NCBI GenBank assembly: GCA_028283745.1
Contig: JAPWJZ010000007.1
Span: forward strand, 62,001-126,000
Direction: 5' to 3'
DNA length: 64,000 nucleotides
Origin: Micavibrio sp.
Lineage (GTDB): Bacteria > Pseudomonadota > Alphaproteobacteria > Micavibrionales > UBA2020
Position 1 is the first letter of the stretch; every line of letters starts with the position of its first letter. The position numbers and the translations under genes were made by a program. The notes below the pieces were generated by a model. It ran no database searches, was not told the origin of the DNA, and was given only the letters and a program-made list of their open reading frames with translations. Below, piece by piece: positions 8,528-17,508 of the stretch.

Positions 8528-9918
8528 GCTGCCAGCTTATTACGCTTTTTGCCAAAGCCGCTCTTGTCATCAGTAGTCGGCGTATCCGGCGCGGGTTCTT
8601 CAAAACGGGGCGGTACAACGGCTTTGTTGGGTTCATCGTAATGCACGCCGGCTTTTGCTGCCGTGCTGCGGATAAAGCCCGTGACACGCGGTGCAATTTC
8701 CTCGCGCCAGCTGCGGCCGTTGAAAATACCATAGTGGCCCGTGCCGGGCTGCAGGTGGTGGTATTTTTGTGTGGCGGCAAGGCCGCTGCAAAGGCGGTGC
8801 GCAACCGTCGTCTGGCCGGGGGTTGAAATATCGTCGTTTTCACCTTCGATGGTAAAAAGCGCGGTGCGGCGAATGGCGCCGGGGTCAACGGCTTCGCCTT
8901 CATGAGTCAGCGTACCTTTGGCAAGCTTCTGGTCGATGAAAACATTCTCGACCGTTTCAAGGTAGAACTTGGCGGGTAGGTCGCAGACGGCAAGGTATTC
9001 ATCGTAGAATGCTTTGCGCTTGTCGGCTTTTTCGCGGTCGCCTTTTACAAGGGATTCAAACATTTCAACATGCGCATCCGTGTGTTTGTCAGGGTGCATG
9101 GCAATAAAGCTGAAAAGCTGCACAAAACCGGGATATACAAGGCGGCCTGCGCCGGCATAAGTGGAAGGCACCTTGCCAATCAGGTTTTCCTCAAACCAGC
9201 TGAGCGGCTTGGTGCGCGCAAGCTTCGTCACATCGCTGGGCGCGGCGCTGGTATCGACCGGGCCGCCCATCAGCGTCATCGACAGCGGCTGGCAATCAGA
9301 TTTTTCCTGCGCGAGGCGAGATACCGCGGCCATGGTCGGCACGGTCGGCTGGCAGACGGCGACAACGTGCGTATCCGTCCCGATTTTAGTGATGAATTCC
9401 TTCACGTAGCTGATGTAATCATCCAGCCCGAAATCGCCCTTCGACAGCGGCACTTCGCGCGCGTCTTTCCAGTCGGTGATGTAAACATCGTGGCTGGGCA
9501 GCATTTGCTTCACGGTGTCGCGCAGCAGCGTGGCGAAGTGGCCGGACATGGGGGCGACGATCAGGAGTTTCGGGTCGTTGCGTTTGGTGTCGCGCTTGAA
9601 ATGGAGCAGGGAGGCGAAGGCGTTATCAATCACCACCTCTTCCGTAACATCCACTTTTTTGCCGCCAATATCGGTATGGGTAATGTTGAAGTCCGGCTTT
9701 ACGTATTCTTTTGTGAACCGTTCCGACATTTCGGTGGATGCGGTGAGGTAATTATTGGCCGTTTCGGCATAGGACTTGGAAGCGAAGCCGTAAAAGCCGG
9801 TCATGCCAAGAAGGGCGCGCTGCAGCTGTAAACCCGCTGACATTGTATTAAAATATACTGATTTTCCAAGGCGTTGCGCTTCATGTAGCGGGTAGAGAAG
9901 CGGATTGTGCTTTTTCAT
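8524..9918 (-). CDS. phaZ: Intracellular poly(3-hydroxybutyrate) depolymerase
   Basis: A 464-residue protein of the intracellular PHB depolymerase family, which breaks down stored polyhydroxyalkanoate granules. The N-terminus (LLYPLHEAQR) is the family signature. The core is an alpha/beta hydrolase with LLIVAPMSGHFATLLRDTV and YITDWKDAREVPLSKGDFGLDDYI, and the lipase-box-like region VVAVCQPTVP has the catalytic cysteine of this family. The C-terminal domain has FTIEGENDDISTPGQT and a histidine in GHYGIFNGRSW. Its presence implies PHB storage. No synthase gene is in the window. Confidence 0.92.
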   Translation of the reverse strand: MKKHNPLLYPLHEAQRLGKSVYFNTMSAGLQLQRALLGMTGFYGFASKSYAETANNYLTASTEMSERFTKEYVKPDFNITHTDIGGKKVDVTEEVVIDNAFASLLHFKRDTKRNDPKLLIVAPMSGHFATLLRDTVKQMLPSHDVYITDWKDAREVPLSKGDFGLDDYISYVKEFITKIGTDTHVVAVCQPTVPTMAAVSRLAQEKSDCQPLSMTLMGGPVDTSAAPSDVTKLARTKPLSWFEENLIGKVPSTYAGAGRLVYPGFVQLFSFIAMHPDKHTDAHVEMFESLVKGDREKADKRKAFYDEYLAVCDLPAKFYLETVENVFIDQKLAKGTLTHEGEAVDPGAIRRTALFTIEGENDDISTPGQTTVAHRLCSGLAATQKYHHLQPGTGHYGIFNGRSWREEIAPRVTGFIRSTAAKAGVHYDEPNKAVVPPRFEEPAPDTPTTDDKSGFGKKRNKLAA

Positions 9919-10008
9919 TTTCAGAATTTGCCCCGTTGTACTATAATTAACATAATTTCAAGTTGTTCTTTGTCAAGAGCAGGATTAACCAGTTTGCGCA
10001 CAGCGGGC

Positions 10009-10272
10009 CTAGATTTTACCCAGTATCCAGCCACAAATTTTGGGGCGGACGAGGGGCTGCGGCAGGTTTTTCTGGGTCATCCAGCGTTCCACTGCGCCTT
10101 TGGTCAGGCCGAACATGTCGCGGAACTGGGTTTCATCAACCCCGAAGCCGGTAACGGCAGTATAGACCATATCTGCGAAATCAGCATCCTCAACCTGCTG
10201 CGCTGCCGCATAAACAGCAAGCTTTTTGCGAAAGGCCAGGCGCTCGAATGATTCAACGTTGGACTGGGACAT
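10009..10272 (-). CDS. Small helix-turn-helix-like protein
   Basis: 87 residues, all-helical in appearance, with MSQSNVESFERLAFRKKL at the N-terminus. Residues about 52-72 (DETQFRDMFGLTKGAVERWM) resemble a helix-turn-helix: alanine/glycine turn, then a recognition-like helix ending in Trp. It could be a small DNA-binding regulator. It is divergent from the GNAT-like gene at 10366. Family not recognised. Confidence 0.5.
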   Translation of the reverse strand: MSQSNVESFERLAFRKKLAVYAAAQQVEDADFADMVYTAVTGFGVDETQFRDMFGLTKGAVERWMTQKNLPQPLVRPKICGWILGKI

Positions 10273-10365
10273 TGGCTATAGACGCTCCGTTGCTGTCTGT
10301 TAGTATAAACGAATATTGGCGGTAATAAAGGGTAAGTCATTTATTGATTTTGGGGTTTTAAGCCA

Positions 10366-11097
10366 ATGACCAAAAAGCTTTATGTCCGTTTTTCGACCGC
10401 TCAGGACGAGCAGAAAATTTTTGATTATTACTCCGACAACCAGCACGAATACGTCGCCAAGCGCGAGCCTGAAATCTGGAAGGAACGCATCGCTTCCGGT
10501 GCTGTGACGCTGATCGAGGACGAGCAGGGCAAAATCGTTGCCTCCACCATTACCTATCCCATCGTCGTCATGAACGAAAAAGGCGAAGACACGCACAAGT
10601 GGACCGAGATTGGCTCCGTGCGCGTGACGCTGGATGGCGCAGGGCTTTTCAAGCCGCTGCTCAGCGCTGCCGTGCTGCGCTCCTTCCTGCTGGAGCCGCC
10701 GGAAGACCGCTATGCGGTTGAAATTGTCATTGGTAACGCACATTCAAAGCACGTCTTCACCAAGGAAGGCGCAACGGAATGGAAAATTCCCGAAGAACTG
10801 CGCCTGATGGTCGAGGACAGCATTTCACCCGATGACACTACCGGCGCCGTCGACTGGTTCCAGATGGGCGTTGAAACCATTCCCGGACTTGCACGCAACA
10901 TTACCCACCGCGAGGCAAATCCCGTTGTCGTCAACAGCAAGACGGGCGAAAAGTTTGAAATTGATTTCAGCAAATGCCTGCTGACAACGGTCTTCCGCGA
11001 CGAGCTTGATAAAGTCGCGGGGCTTGACCTTGGCGATACCAAAGCGCCAAACATGTCGCATGGCATTAAATCCTGCCGCGATAAATTCACCCCCTGA
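10366..11097 (+). CDS. GNAT-like protein, paralogue 2
   Basis: 243 residues, a full-length paralogue of the protein at 5301-6053. It shares KKLYVRFSTAQD..., AVTLIEDEQGKIVASTITYP near residues 45-65, the LRSFLLEPPEDRYA segment, and at the end NPVVVNSKTGEKFEIDFSK and IKSCRDKF. A GNAT-like fold is suggested by the N-terminal strand pattern only. It is followed after 14 bases by the yqgE-like gene on the same strand. Confidence 0.5.
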   Translation: MTKKLYVRFSTAQDEQKIFDYYSDNQHEYVAKREPEIWKERIASGAVTLIEDEQGKIVASTITYPIVVMNEKGEDTHKWTEIGSVRVTLDGAGLFKPLLSAAVLRSFLLEPPEDRYAVEIVIGNAHSKHVFTKEGATEWKIPEELRLMVEDSISPDDTTGAVDWFQMGVETIPGLARNITHREANPVVVNSKTGEKFEIDFSKCLLTTVFRDELDKVAGLDLGDTKAPNMSHGIKSCRDKFTP

Positions 11098-11111
11098 CTT
11101 AGCGATACGAT

Positions 11112-11705
11112 ATGACGAAAGCACCGCCTAAGAAAACCCGCAATAAACGCTTTGACGGCTATGGCATGGTGGTGCTGGCGGCGCTGCTGCTGTGGATTGG
11201 CGGCAAGTACGATTATAAACCGCAGGATGCGCATCACCAAATAATCTTGTCCACGCCGACCAAGGAAACCGAGGGTAATGCACCGTTTGATAAAACCGTC
11301 GTTCTTGTCGTGCAACACTTCAAGCGCGGGGCCATGGGGCTTATCCTCAACCGAAAATCGCCGGATGGCGACTACATGATTGGCGGGCCCGTCGACAAAG
11401 ACAAGGTCTTCGCGCTGCATTCGCTGGATGTAAAATTCCCCGAAACGGTGCCGATGGATGAAATTTTCACCGGCATTCTTGAGGGCGCGAAAGCTGTGAG
11501 CGAACTGGAGCATGCCGATAAAAAGCCCGCTTGGTACCGTATCTATCATGGCTATGTCGGCTGGGGTCGTTACCAGCTTGACCGCGAAATGACCGATGGC
11601 CAGTGGGAAATTGTCGAATTCGATCCCAAATTTTTCACCGATACGCCGGCAGATAAAATGTGGGACGCAGGCAAGCGTCTACCCATCATCAGCCGTACGC
11701 ATTAA
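11112..11705 (+). CDS. YqgE/AlgH family protein with N-terminal membrane anchor
   Basis: 197 residues. After a basic N-terminus a hydrophobic helix (about residues 18-31, GMVVLAALLLWIGG) is followed by the YqgE/AlgH (DUF179) domain with HFKRGAMGLILNR, GGPVDKDKVFALHS and YHGYVGWGRYQLDREM. Usual YqgE is about 185 residues and has no membrane segment; here part of the N-terminal strand is replaced by the anchor, which is unusual. The molecular role of the family is not established. Confidence 0.75.
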   Translation: MTKAPPKKTRNKRFDGYGMVVLAALLLWIGGKYDYKPQDAHHQIILSTPTKETEGNAPFDKTVVLVVQHFKRGAMGLILNRKSPDGDYMIGGPVDKDKVFALHSLDVKFPETVPMDEIFTGILEGAKAVSELEHADKKPAWYRIYHGYVGWGRYQLDREMTDGQWEIVEFDPKFFTDTPADKMWDAGKRLPIISRTH

Positions 11706-11723
11706 ACTTCCGGAGAAAATATC

Positions 11724-12581
11724 ATGAAATATCTTTGCGCCCTTATGCTGCTGCTGGCGTTCGCAACGCCTGCCCATGCCGACGTCACCGTGAGCGTCAG
11801 CAGTATCATTCACTATGGCAAGGATGCAAAACAGGTCGTGCAGGTATACCAGCCCGACATTTGCAAAAATGCCAGCTGCCCCGTTACGCTCTGGGTGCAT
11901 GGCGGCGGCTGGAAACATGGTGATGCGACACAAGGCACAGCCACGAACATGCTGACGAAATGGGCGCAGCAGGGCATCGTCATGGTCGGCGTCAATTACC
12001 GCCTTGCGCCGCAGGTGGTGCATCCGGCGGAAGCGCAGGACATTGCGGGCGCGATCAACTGGGTTTATCACAACATTAACCAATATGGCGGGGATGCGCA
12101 GCGTATTTCACTGCTCGGCCATTCGGCGGGTGCGCACCTTGTCGCGCTGGTCGGTACAAACCCCGCGTATCTTGGCGCTTATAACCTGTCGCCCGGAAAA
12201 AATCTTGCCAACGTCTTCCCGATTGATACCGCAAGCTTTGATTTGACCAAGCCCAGCGCGTTCGTGCAGCCAATGATTGAAAATGCCTTCGGCACAGATA
12301 AAGCCGTGCTGAAAGAAGCGTCGCCCATCTGGAACGTTCATGCGGGCGGTTCATACCCGCCCTTCATCATGGCCGCCACAAAGGTGCGGTCGGATGCTGT
12401 TTCGACCAGTCGTCTTTTGAAAAAGGAACTGCGCGATGCCGGCGGTTCCGCCGACCTGCTGATTGTCGATTACCCCGGTGCAAGCCAGCTGAAAGCCCAC
12501 GGCAATATCGCCAAAGACCTTGCCAACCTCAACTGCACGCTGACCAAAACGCTGCTGGCGCGTGTGCTGACAGGGCAATAA
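11724..12581 (+). CDS. Secreted alpha/beta hydrolase (esterase/lipase type)
   Basis: 285 residues with a signal peptide (MKYLCALMLLLAFATPAHA) and an alpha/beta hydrolase fold. The oxyanion-hole motif is WVHGGGWKHG near residue 60. GVNYRLAPQ and the nucleophile elbow GHSAGAHL near residue 134 follow, then an acid/histidine region towards the C-terminus (LKAHGNI). This pattern fits BD-FAE-like or hormone-sensitive-lipase-like esterases. It probably acts in the periplasm or outside the cell. Substrate unknown. It lies 18 bases after the yqgE-like gene. Confidence 0.8.
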   Translation: MKYLCALMLLLAFATPAHADVTVSVSSIIHYGKDAKQVVQVYQPDICKNASCPVTLWVHGGGWKHGDATQGTATNMLTKWAQQGIVMVGVNYRLAPQVVHPAEAQDIAGAINWVYHNINQYGGDAQRISLLGHSAGAHLVALVGTNPAYLGAYNLSPGKNLANVFPIDTASFDLTKPSAFVQPMIENAFGTDKAVLKEASPIWNVHAGGSYPPFIMAATKVRSDAVSTSRLLKKELRDAGGSADLLIVDYPGASQLKAHGNIAKDLANLNCTLTKTLLARVLTGQ

Positions 12582-12585
12582 TTTT

Positions 12586-13512
12586 TTACTTCTGCGATGC
12601 CCTGCGGGCTGCGCGTTTGCGTTCGGCGGCGATTGCGTAGGTGCCGGTGCCTTTGGTGATGGCGCCATCGGTTTCCAGCAGCGTGCCGGCTTTGTGTTCC
12701 GGCTGTCCTTCGAGTTCCTTATACAGCGGGCCGAAGTCGGGCAGGGTTTCATCGAAGAGCTGCTTGAAGCCGTCGATGACGAAGTAGTTGTCCTGAAAAT
12801 CATCAATCTGGTAGCGCGTCTGCAGCAGTCGCTTCAGGTCAAACTTGATGCGGTGCGGGGAATCGCTTTCAAGCGCGAAGACTGATTCTGTAGGAGATGA
12901 CAAAATACCCGCGCCGTAAATGCGCAGGCCTTCGGGTTCCTCGATAAGGCCGAATTCGACCGTGTACCAGTAAAGCCGCGCGAGCTTTGAGATTTGCCCC
13001 AGCTTTGCGGCTTTCAGGCCGCCCTTGCCGTATTCTTCCATGTAATTGGCAAAGGTTGCATCCGCCAAAATCGGCACATGGCCGAACAGGTCGTGGAATA
13101 CATCGGGTTCCTGAATATAATCCAGCTGGTCTTTCTGGCGGATAAAGTTGCCGGCGGGGAAGCGGCGGTTCGCCAGCAGTTCGAAAAACGGTTCATCCGG
13201 AATAAGGCCGGGGACGGGAACGACCTGCCAGCCGGTGCGCTTCATCAAAATTTCGTTCACCTCCGAAAATTCGGGGATGCGGTCCTGGTTGATGCCAAGT
13301 GTCGACAAGCTATCCATGAACATGTTGATGGCGCGACCGGGCAGAATTTTTGTCTGGCGTTTATACAGCGTCTTCCATGTGTCATGCTCGTCTTCGGTGA
13401 AGCGGCGCTGCGGCACGGTGAAAAAATCGAGGTTACCCGGCGTCCAGCCATCCACGGGAGTGAAGTTCTTGGCAGAGCCGATGCCCTTGTCGTCCGCGGC
13501 ATAATCCGTCAT
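12586..13512 (-). CDS. phhA: Phenylalanine 4-monooxygenase
   Basis: A 308-residue pterin-dependent aromatic amino acid hydroxylase that converts phenylalanine to tyrosine. The iron site is visible in PDVFHDLFGHVPIL (two histidines) and in the conserved Glu of WYTVEFGLI. GAGILSSPTE is the usual family motif downstream. Length is right for the bacterial enzyme with no regulatory ACT domain. It feeds the tyrosine pathway encoded 2 kb away (hppD-hmgA-fahA). Confidence 0.95.
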   Translation of the reverse strand: MTDYAADDKGIGSAKNFTPVDGWTPGNLDFFTVPQRRFTEDEHDTWKTLYKRQTKILPGRAINMFMDSLSTLGINQDRIPEFSEVNEILMKRTGWQVVPVPGLIPDEPFFELLANRRFPAGNFIRQKDQLDYIQEPDVFHDLFGHVPILADATFANYMEEYGKGGLKAAKLGQISKLARLYWYTVEFGLIEEPEGLRIYGAGILSSPTESVFALESDSPHRIKFDLKRLLQTRYQIDDFQDNYFVIDGFKQLFDETLPDFGPLYKELEGQPEHKAGTLLETDGAITKGTGTYAIAAERKRAARRASQK

Positions 13513-13654
13513 CGCGCGATCCTTTTTTTGAATTTCTGTGTGCAGCTATTTTAGCCAAGGCATCCCGAAAAGAAATGTAAAAACAATGCTGCGGCGCACT
13601 TTAATATTACATAATATTATACCATGTTTTTGATGCCGCCGGGGGAGAAGCGGT

Positions 13655-13683
13655 TTGACTTGGCGGGTGTTTATGACTAAACT
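13655..13683 (+). promoter_or_regulatory. Putative sigma-70 promoter of the ankyrin gene pair
   Basis: TTGACT (13655-13660) and TAAACT (13678-13683) with 17 bases between them, 35 bases upstream of the ATG at 13719. Confidence 0.5.
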
Positions 13684-13718
13684 CACCGCTTCTATGTTAA
13701 TTCAGCAAGCGGCCGCGC

Positions 13719-14549
13719 ATGAAGTTATTCAAGACGAAACAGGAAAAGCTCGACCTGCGCGCTTTCGAGGCGTGCCGTAACAAAAACTACGCGCGCCTTT
13801 TCCGCGCCATTGAAGATGGTGCTAACCCCAATTTTGAAACCGCCGGCAACAGCCTGCTGTATCGCGCGGCTTGGCACGGCTTTACCGAAGGCGTCATGTT
13901 GCTGCTGGAACGCGGGGCAGACCCGAATTTTCGCCGCAGCGGTTCCGACAATACCGCGCTGCATGAAGCTGCCAACGACGGCTCGTTTGACATCGCCCGC
14001 GCCCTCATCGAAAAAGGGGCGGATGTAAACGCCCTGCGAGGTGATAACCGCTGGAGCCCGCTGCATTGTGCCGCCAACAATGGCCGTACGGAACTGGTGC
14101 GGTTGCTCATGGCCAATGGCGCAAATACCGGCGCGCCCGAAGAACACATGAACACCCCCGCAGATCTTGCGGATAAAAACCACCCCCGGCTGGCCGACCT
14201 TATCCGCGGCACAAAATCCGAACCCGTAGCGGTGGCGGATGGTGCGGAAGGCTGGCATTTAACAGCTTCCGATGAAGTTTCCAGCATCAGCCAGAAAACC
14301 GCGATCGGGTATAAGCTGACTGAAATTTTCAATTTCGGCGCGGGCATTTACACGCGCATCGCCCGCAACCTTGATACAGGGGCGGAAAGCCAGTCGGTCA
14401 AATTTTTCGATGAATTCTCCAACCGCGCCGCGCTTGATGCCGCGAAGGCAGCCTTGCTGGAGCTCGGCGGGCAGGTGGCGGCCGATGCTGGTGCGCTTGA
14501 TAAACCCGCACTGCGCCCGCAGTTTTTCAAACCCGGGCAGGGGGCATAA
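13719..14549 (+). CDS. Ankyrin-repeat protein with conserved C-terminal domain, copy 1
   Basis: 276 residues. Residues about 12-165 are four ankyrin repeats (for example RAIEDGANPNFETAGNSLL, LLLERGADPNF, LIEKGADVNALRGDNRWSPL, LLMANGANTGAPEEHMNTPA). From about residue 175 a second region begins, WHLTASDEVSSISQKTAIGY, with ITEIFNFG-like and ALLELGGQ elements. This second part is shared with the next gene and is not a known ankyrin element. The two genes are separated by one base. No signal peptide. Partner and role unknown. Confidence 0.75.
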   Translation: MKLFKTKQEKLDLRAFEACRNKNYARLFRAIEDGANPNFETAGNSLLYRAAWHGFTEGVMLLLERGADPNFRRSGSDNTALHEAANDGSFDIARALIEKGADVNALRGDNRWSPLHCAANNGRTELVRLLMANGANTGAPEEHMNTPADLADKNHPRLADLIRGTKSEPVAVADGAEGWHLTASDEVSSISQKTAIGYKLTEIFNFGAGIYTRIARNLDTGAESQSVKFFDEFSNRAALDAAKAALLELGGQVAADAGALDKPALRPQFFKPGQGA

Positions 14550-14550
14550 A

Positions 14551-15360
14551 ATGGGCATGTTCAGCAGCAAGACACCGCAGCAAAAAGCCAATATCCTGCT
14601 GCAAAAGGCGCTTGAAAACAGCGACCTTAAAAAGCTGCAGCGCGCCATTGCCGAAGGGGCGGAAGTTAACCGTCCGCCGGGCGTGCGCTATTTTTCAACG
14701 CCGCTCTACCGCGCCGTTCAATACGGATTTGACGATGGCGCGTATGAATTGCTGAAAGCCGGCGCAGATGCCCGGGCGCCGCAAGGCGAAGACAACAGCC
14801 TTATCTACCGCGCTGCCTATCGCGGCAACCTCAGCCTTGTCACCAGACTGGTGGACGCGGGCGCAGAGATTGACGCGCAAGCCTATGACGGCAGCACCGG
14901 CCTGCATGCGGCAGCGCGCGGCGGATACGGCAATATCATCCGCTTCCTGATGGAGCGCGGTGCGGATGTAAATGCACGCGACCGCCACATGAATACACCG
15001 GCAGATGTTGCCGAAAAAGACTATCCCCGATTGTCAGACCTTATCCGCGGCAAGCTTGACCAGCAAAAGCTGCTGGAGCCGACGCGTAACGAATGGTCGC
15101 TGACGGGGACGGAAGAAGTGGCGCGTGTTTCCATCAAGGATGCCATTGGTTACCGCATGACGGAAATTTTCAATTTTAACGCGGGCCTTTACACGCAAAT
15201 TTCCCGCAACCTTGAAACCAATGCTGAAAGCCAGGCGTTTAAAGCGCTTGCATCGCTTGATGAAAAGGTCGTAACGGCTGCACGCGCGGCCTTGCTGGAA
15301 CTTGGGGGCACTATTCCCGTCGAAGACCTCAAGCCCCGCTTGACACAGCCGAAACCTTAA
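14551..15360 (+). CDS. Ankyrin-repeat protein with conserved C-terminal domain, copy 2
   Basis: 269 residues starting at ATG 14551, right after the TAA of copy 1; longer upstream starts lie inside copy 1 and are not used. It has the same plan: ankyrin repeats (AIAEGAEVNRPPGVRYFS, LLKAGADARAPQGEDNSLI, LVDAGAEIDAQAYDGSTGL, FLMERGADVNARDRHMNTPA), then the shared C-terminal domain (WSLTGTEEVARVSIKDAIGY, MTEIFNFNAGLYTQISRNLE, RAALLELGG). A tandem duplication with divergence. The end overlaps the convergent fahA gene by four bases. Confidence 0.75.
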   Translation: MGMFSSKTPQQKANILLQKALENSDLKKLQRAIAEGAEVNRPPGVRYFSTPLYRAVQYGFDDGAYELLKAGADARAPQGEDNSLIYRAAYRGNLSLVTRLVDAGAEIDAQAYDGSTGLHAAARGGYGNIIRFLMERGADVNARDRHMNTPADVAEKDYPRLSDLIRGKLDQQKLLEPTRNEWSLTGTEEVARVSIKDAIGYRMTEIFNFNAGLYTQISRNLETNAESQAFKALASLDEKVVTAARAALLELGGTIPVEDLKPRLTQPKP

Positions 15361-16358
15361 GCGCTTTTCAAAATGGCCGCATCGTATTTTGCGACTTTTT
15401 GCTCGATGGCGCCAAAAACGGACTGGCCTGCGGCATCCAGCATTTCAATGCGGATGGTATCCCCGAATTTCATGAAGGGGGTTTTGCTTTCACCGCCCTC
15501 GACCTTTTCCAGCATGCGCTTTTCAACGATGCATACATGGCCCTTGCTGCGGTCCTTGTTGGAGATCGTGCCGGAGCCGATGATCGTGCCGGCGCACAAG
15601 GGCCGGGTTTTCGCGGCATGGGCAATCAGCTGCGCAAAATCAAACACCATGTCGGTACCTGCGTGCGGCTGGCCAAAGGTTTTGCCGTTCCAGACCGCAT
15701 GCAGCGGCAGGTGAACTTTATTATCTTTCCACGCATCGCCCAGTTCTTCCGGCGTTACGGTCACCGGCGAAAACGCGCTTGAAGGTTTCGACTGGTAAAA
15801 GCCAAAGCCTTTGGCGAGTTCCGGCTGTGCAACGGCGCGCAGCGTGACGTCGTTTACCAGCATAATCAGCTTGATGTGCTTGCCGGCGGCGGCGGCGGGC
15901 GTGCCCATCGGCACATCGTCGGTAATGACGGCGACTTCACCTTCAAAATCAATGCCCCAGCTTTCATCCGCGAACACAATATCATCCGTCGGGGACAGGA
16001 ACGTGTCGGAGCCGCCTTGGTACATTAGCGGGTCGGTCCAGAAGGATTCCGGCATTTCCGCGCCGCGGGCCTTGCGCACCAGTTCAACGTGGTTCACATA
16101 GGCGCTGCCATCCGCCCATTGGTAGGCGCGGGGCAGGGGGGATGCGAAAAGGCCGGGCATAAACGGGCTGGCGTTCGCGGCTTTGCCGGCGTTCAGATCG
16201 GCGGCCAGTTTTTCCAGCTTCGGTTTCACTGTCGCCCAGTCGTCAAGCGCGGCCTGCAGCGTGGGGGCAATGCCCGTTGCCGCAACATAGCTGCTGAGGT
16301 TGTTGCTGACGATAACAAGCGTGCCATCGCGGCCATGCTTCAGGGAGGCGAGTTTCAT
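15357..16358 (-). CDS. fahA: Fumarylacetoacetate hydrolase family protein (tyrosine catabolism)
   Basis: 333 residues. FAH-family acid residues are seen in WGIDFEGEVAVITDDVP, then VNDVTLR, and GSGTISNKD with KFGDTIRIEML near the end. Together with the genes just upstream this assigns it as the fumarylacetoacetase-type last step, splitting fumarylacetoacetate into fumarate and acetoacetate. It begins 20 bases after hmgA and is the last gene of hppD-hmgA-fahA. A maleylacetoacetate isomerase is not in the window. Confidence 0.88.
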   Translation of the reverse strand: MKLASLKHGRDGTLVIVSNNLSSYVAATGIAPTLQAALDDWATVKPKLEKLAADLNAGKAANASPFMPGLFASPLPRAYQWADGSAYVNHVELVRKARGAEMPESFWTDPLMYQGGSDTFLSPTDDIVFADESWGIDFEGEVAVITDDVPMGTPAAAAGKHIKLIMLVNDVTLRAVAQPELAKGFGFYQSKPSSAFSPVTVTPEELGDAWKDNKVHLPLHAVWNGKTFGQPHAGTDMVFDFAQLIAHAAKTRPLCAGTIIGSGTISNKDRSKGHVCIVEKRMLEKVEGGESKTPFMKFGDTIRIEMLDAAGQSVFGAIEQKVAKYDAAILKSA

Positions 16359-16378
16359 CGTGATAAAATCCTAAATGG

Positions 16379-17506
16379 TTATTTCGGCTTCCAGCTGTGG
16401 ACGTAGTCTTTCCATTCCACACCTTCGGCTTCCTTGGTGATGTCCAGCGGGTCGCGGGCGTCAATCATGACGGCGACTTCGTCGGTCATCTTGCCTCCCA
16501 GGTTGGCGGCATTGGCCAGCGCTTTCGGGTGCGGGCCGTGGGTGAAGCCGAAGGGGTGCAGCGTCGTCATGCCGGGCTTGATGTTGTCGCGGCTGAAGAA
16601 GTTGCCCTTGTGGTAGAAAATGAATTCTTCATAGTCGTCGTTATTGTGGAAGAACGGCACCTTCAGTGCGCCGGGGTCCGTTTCAAACGGGCGGGGGGTA
16701 AAGGTGCAGACCACGAAGCGCGACGACAGGAAGGTCGTATGCACCGACGGCGGCAAGTGATAGCGGTGGCTGGAAACAGGGCGGATATCGCGCCAGTTGA
16801 GGCGCACGGCAAGCAAATCACCTTTCCAGCCTTTTGCATCCAGCGGGTTGAACGGGTAGGTGATGGTGGACAGGGCCTGACGGCGCTTGACCATGACTTT
16901 CCATTCCGTTTCGCCTTGCTGGGCGCGGAACTTGTCGTTGATGCTGGGTACATCCAGCATCGCCGGGTCGAAAATGGCGTTGGGCCCCAGCATCCCTTTG
17001 TCCGGCAGGCGGAAGCTGTCATTGGTCGCTTCCACCATCAGGAACGTGGTTTTTTCGCGCGGCACAATGCGCCACATGGTGGAGCGCGGCAATACAATAT
17101 AATCGCCATCGCGGTATTCAAGGTGGCCGAAGTCGCAATAAAAATCGCCCGCACCTTCATGCACGAACAGCAGCTGGTCACCGTCCGAGTTGCGGACCAG
17201 ATGACCCATCGCCTTTTCGGTTGACCAGTAGGCGACGATGCAGCTGTTGTTCTTTAAAATGGCGGGCGCCTTGAACGGGCATGAACCATCCGTCTTCAGC
17301 TGGTTGAGGTCGAAGGCATGCGGAGCGAGGGGGCCTTCAAATTCCGTCCAGCCCGTCGGCGGATGCGCATGGTAAAAATGCGTTGTCGGGCCGAAGAATC
17401 CTTCCTTGCCCATTTCGCGCTCGAACGTGCCGGGCGGGAAATCTGCATGCGCCTGACGGGAGGATTCCCCTTCAACCCGCGGGAAGTTTATCCACTGCTT
17501 GCTCAT
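16379..17506 (-). CDS. hmgA: Homogentisate 1,2-dioxygenase
   Basis: 375 residues of the homogentisate dioxygenase family, a cupin-fold ring-cleaving iron enzyme that makes maleylacetoacetate. The iron-binding area includes HNNDDYEEFIFYHKGNF and TLHPFGFTHGPHP. It is shorter than the 430-residue eukaryotic enzyme, fitting the compact bacterial form. The start lies two bases after the hppD stop, so the genes are co-transcribed. Confidence 0.92.
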   Translation of the reverse strand: MSKQWINFPRVEGESSRQAHADFPPGTFEREMGKEGFFGPTTHFYHAHPPTGWTEFEGPLAPHAFDLNQLKTDGSCPFKAPAILKNNSCIVAYWSTEKAMGHLVRNSDGDQLLFVHEGAGDFYCDFGHLEYRDGDYIVLPRSTMWRIVPREKTTFLMVEATNDSFRLPDKGMLGPNAIFDPAMLDVPSINDKFRAQQGETEWKVMVKRRQALSTITYPFNPLDAKGWKGDLLAVRLNWRDIRPVSSHRYHLPPSVHTTFLSSRFVVCTFTPRPFETDPGALKVPFFHNNDDYEEFIFYHKGNFFSRDNIKPGMTTLHPFGFTHGPHPKALANAANLGGKMTDEVAVMIDARDPLDITKEAEGVEWKDYVHSWKPK

Positions 17507-17508
17507 GG

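Noticed and set aside
7688..8641. Plus-strand frame of 317 residues covering the ankyrin gene
   Set aside because: Antisense of the ankyrin repeats; no ribosome site and no family pattern.
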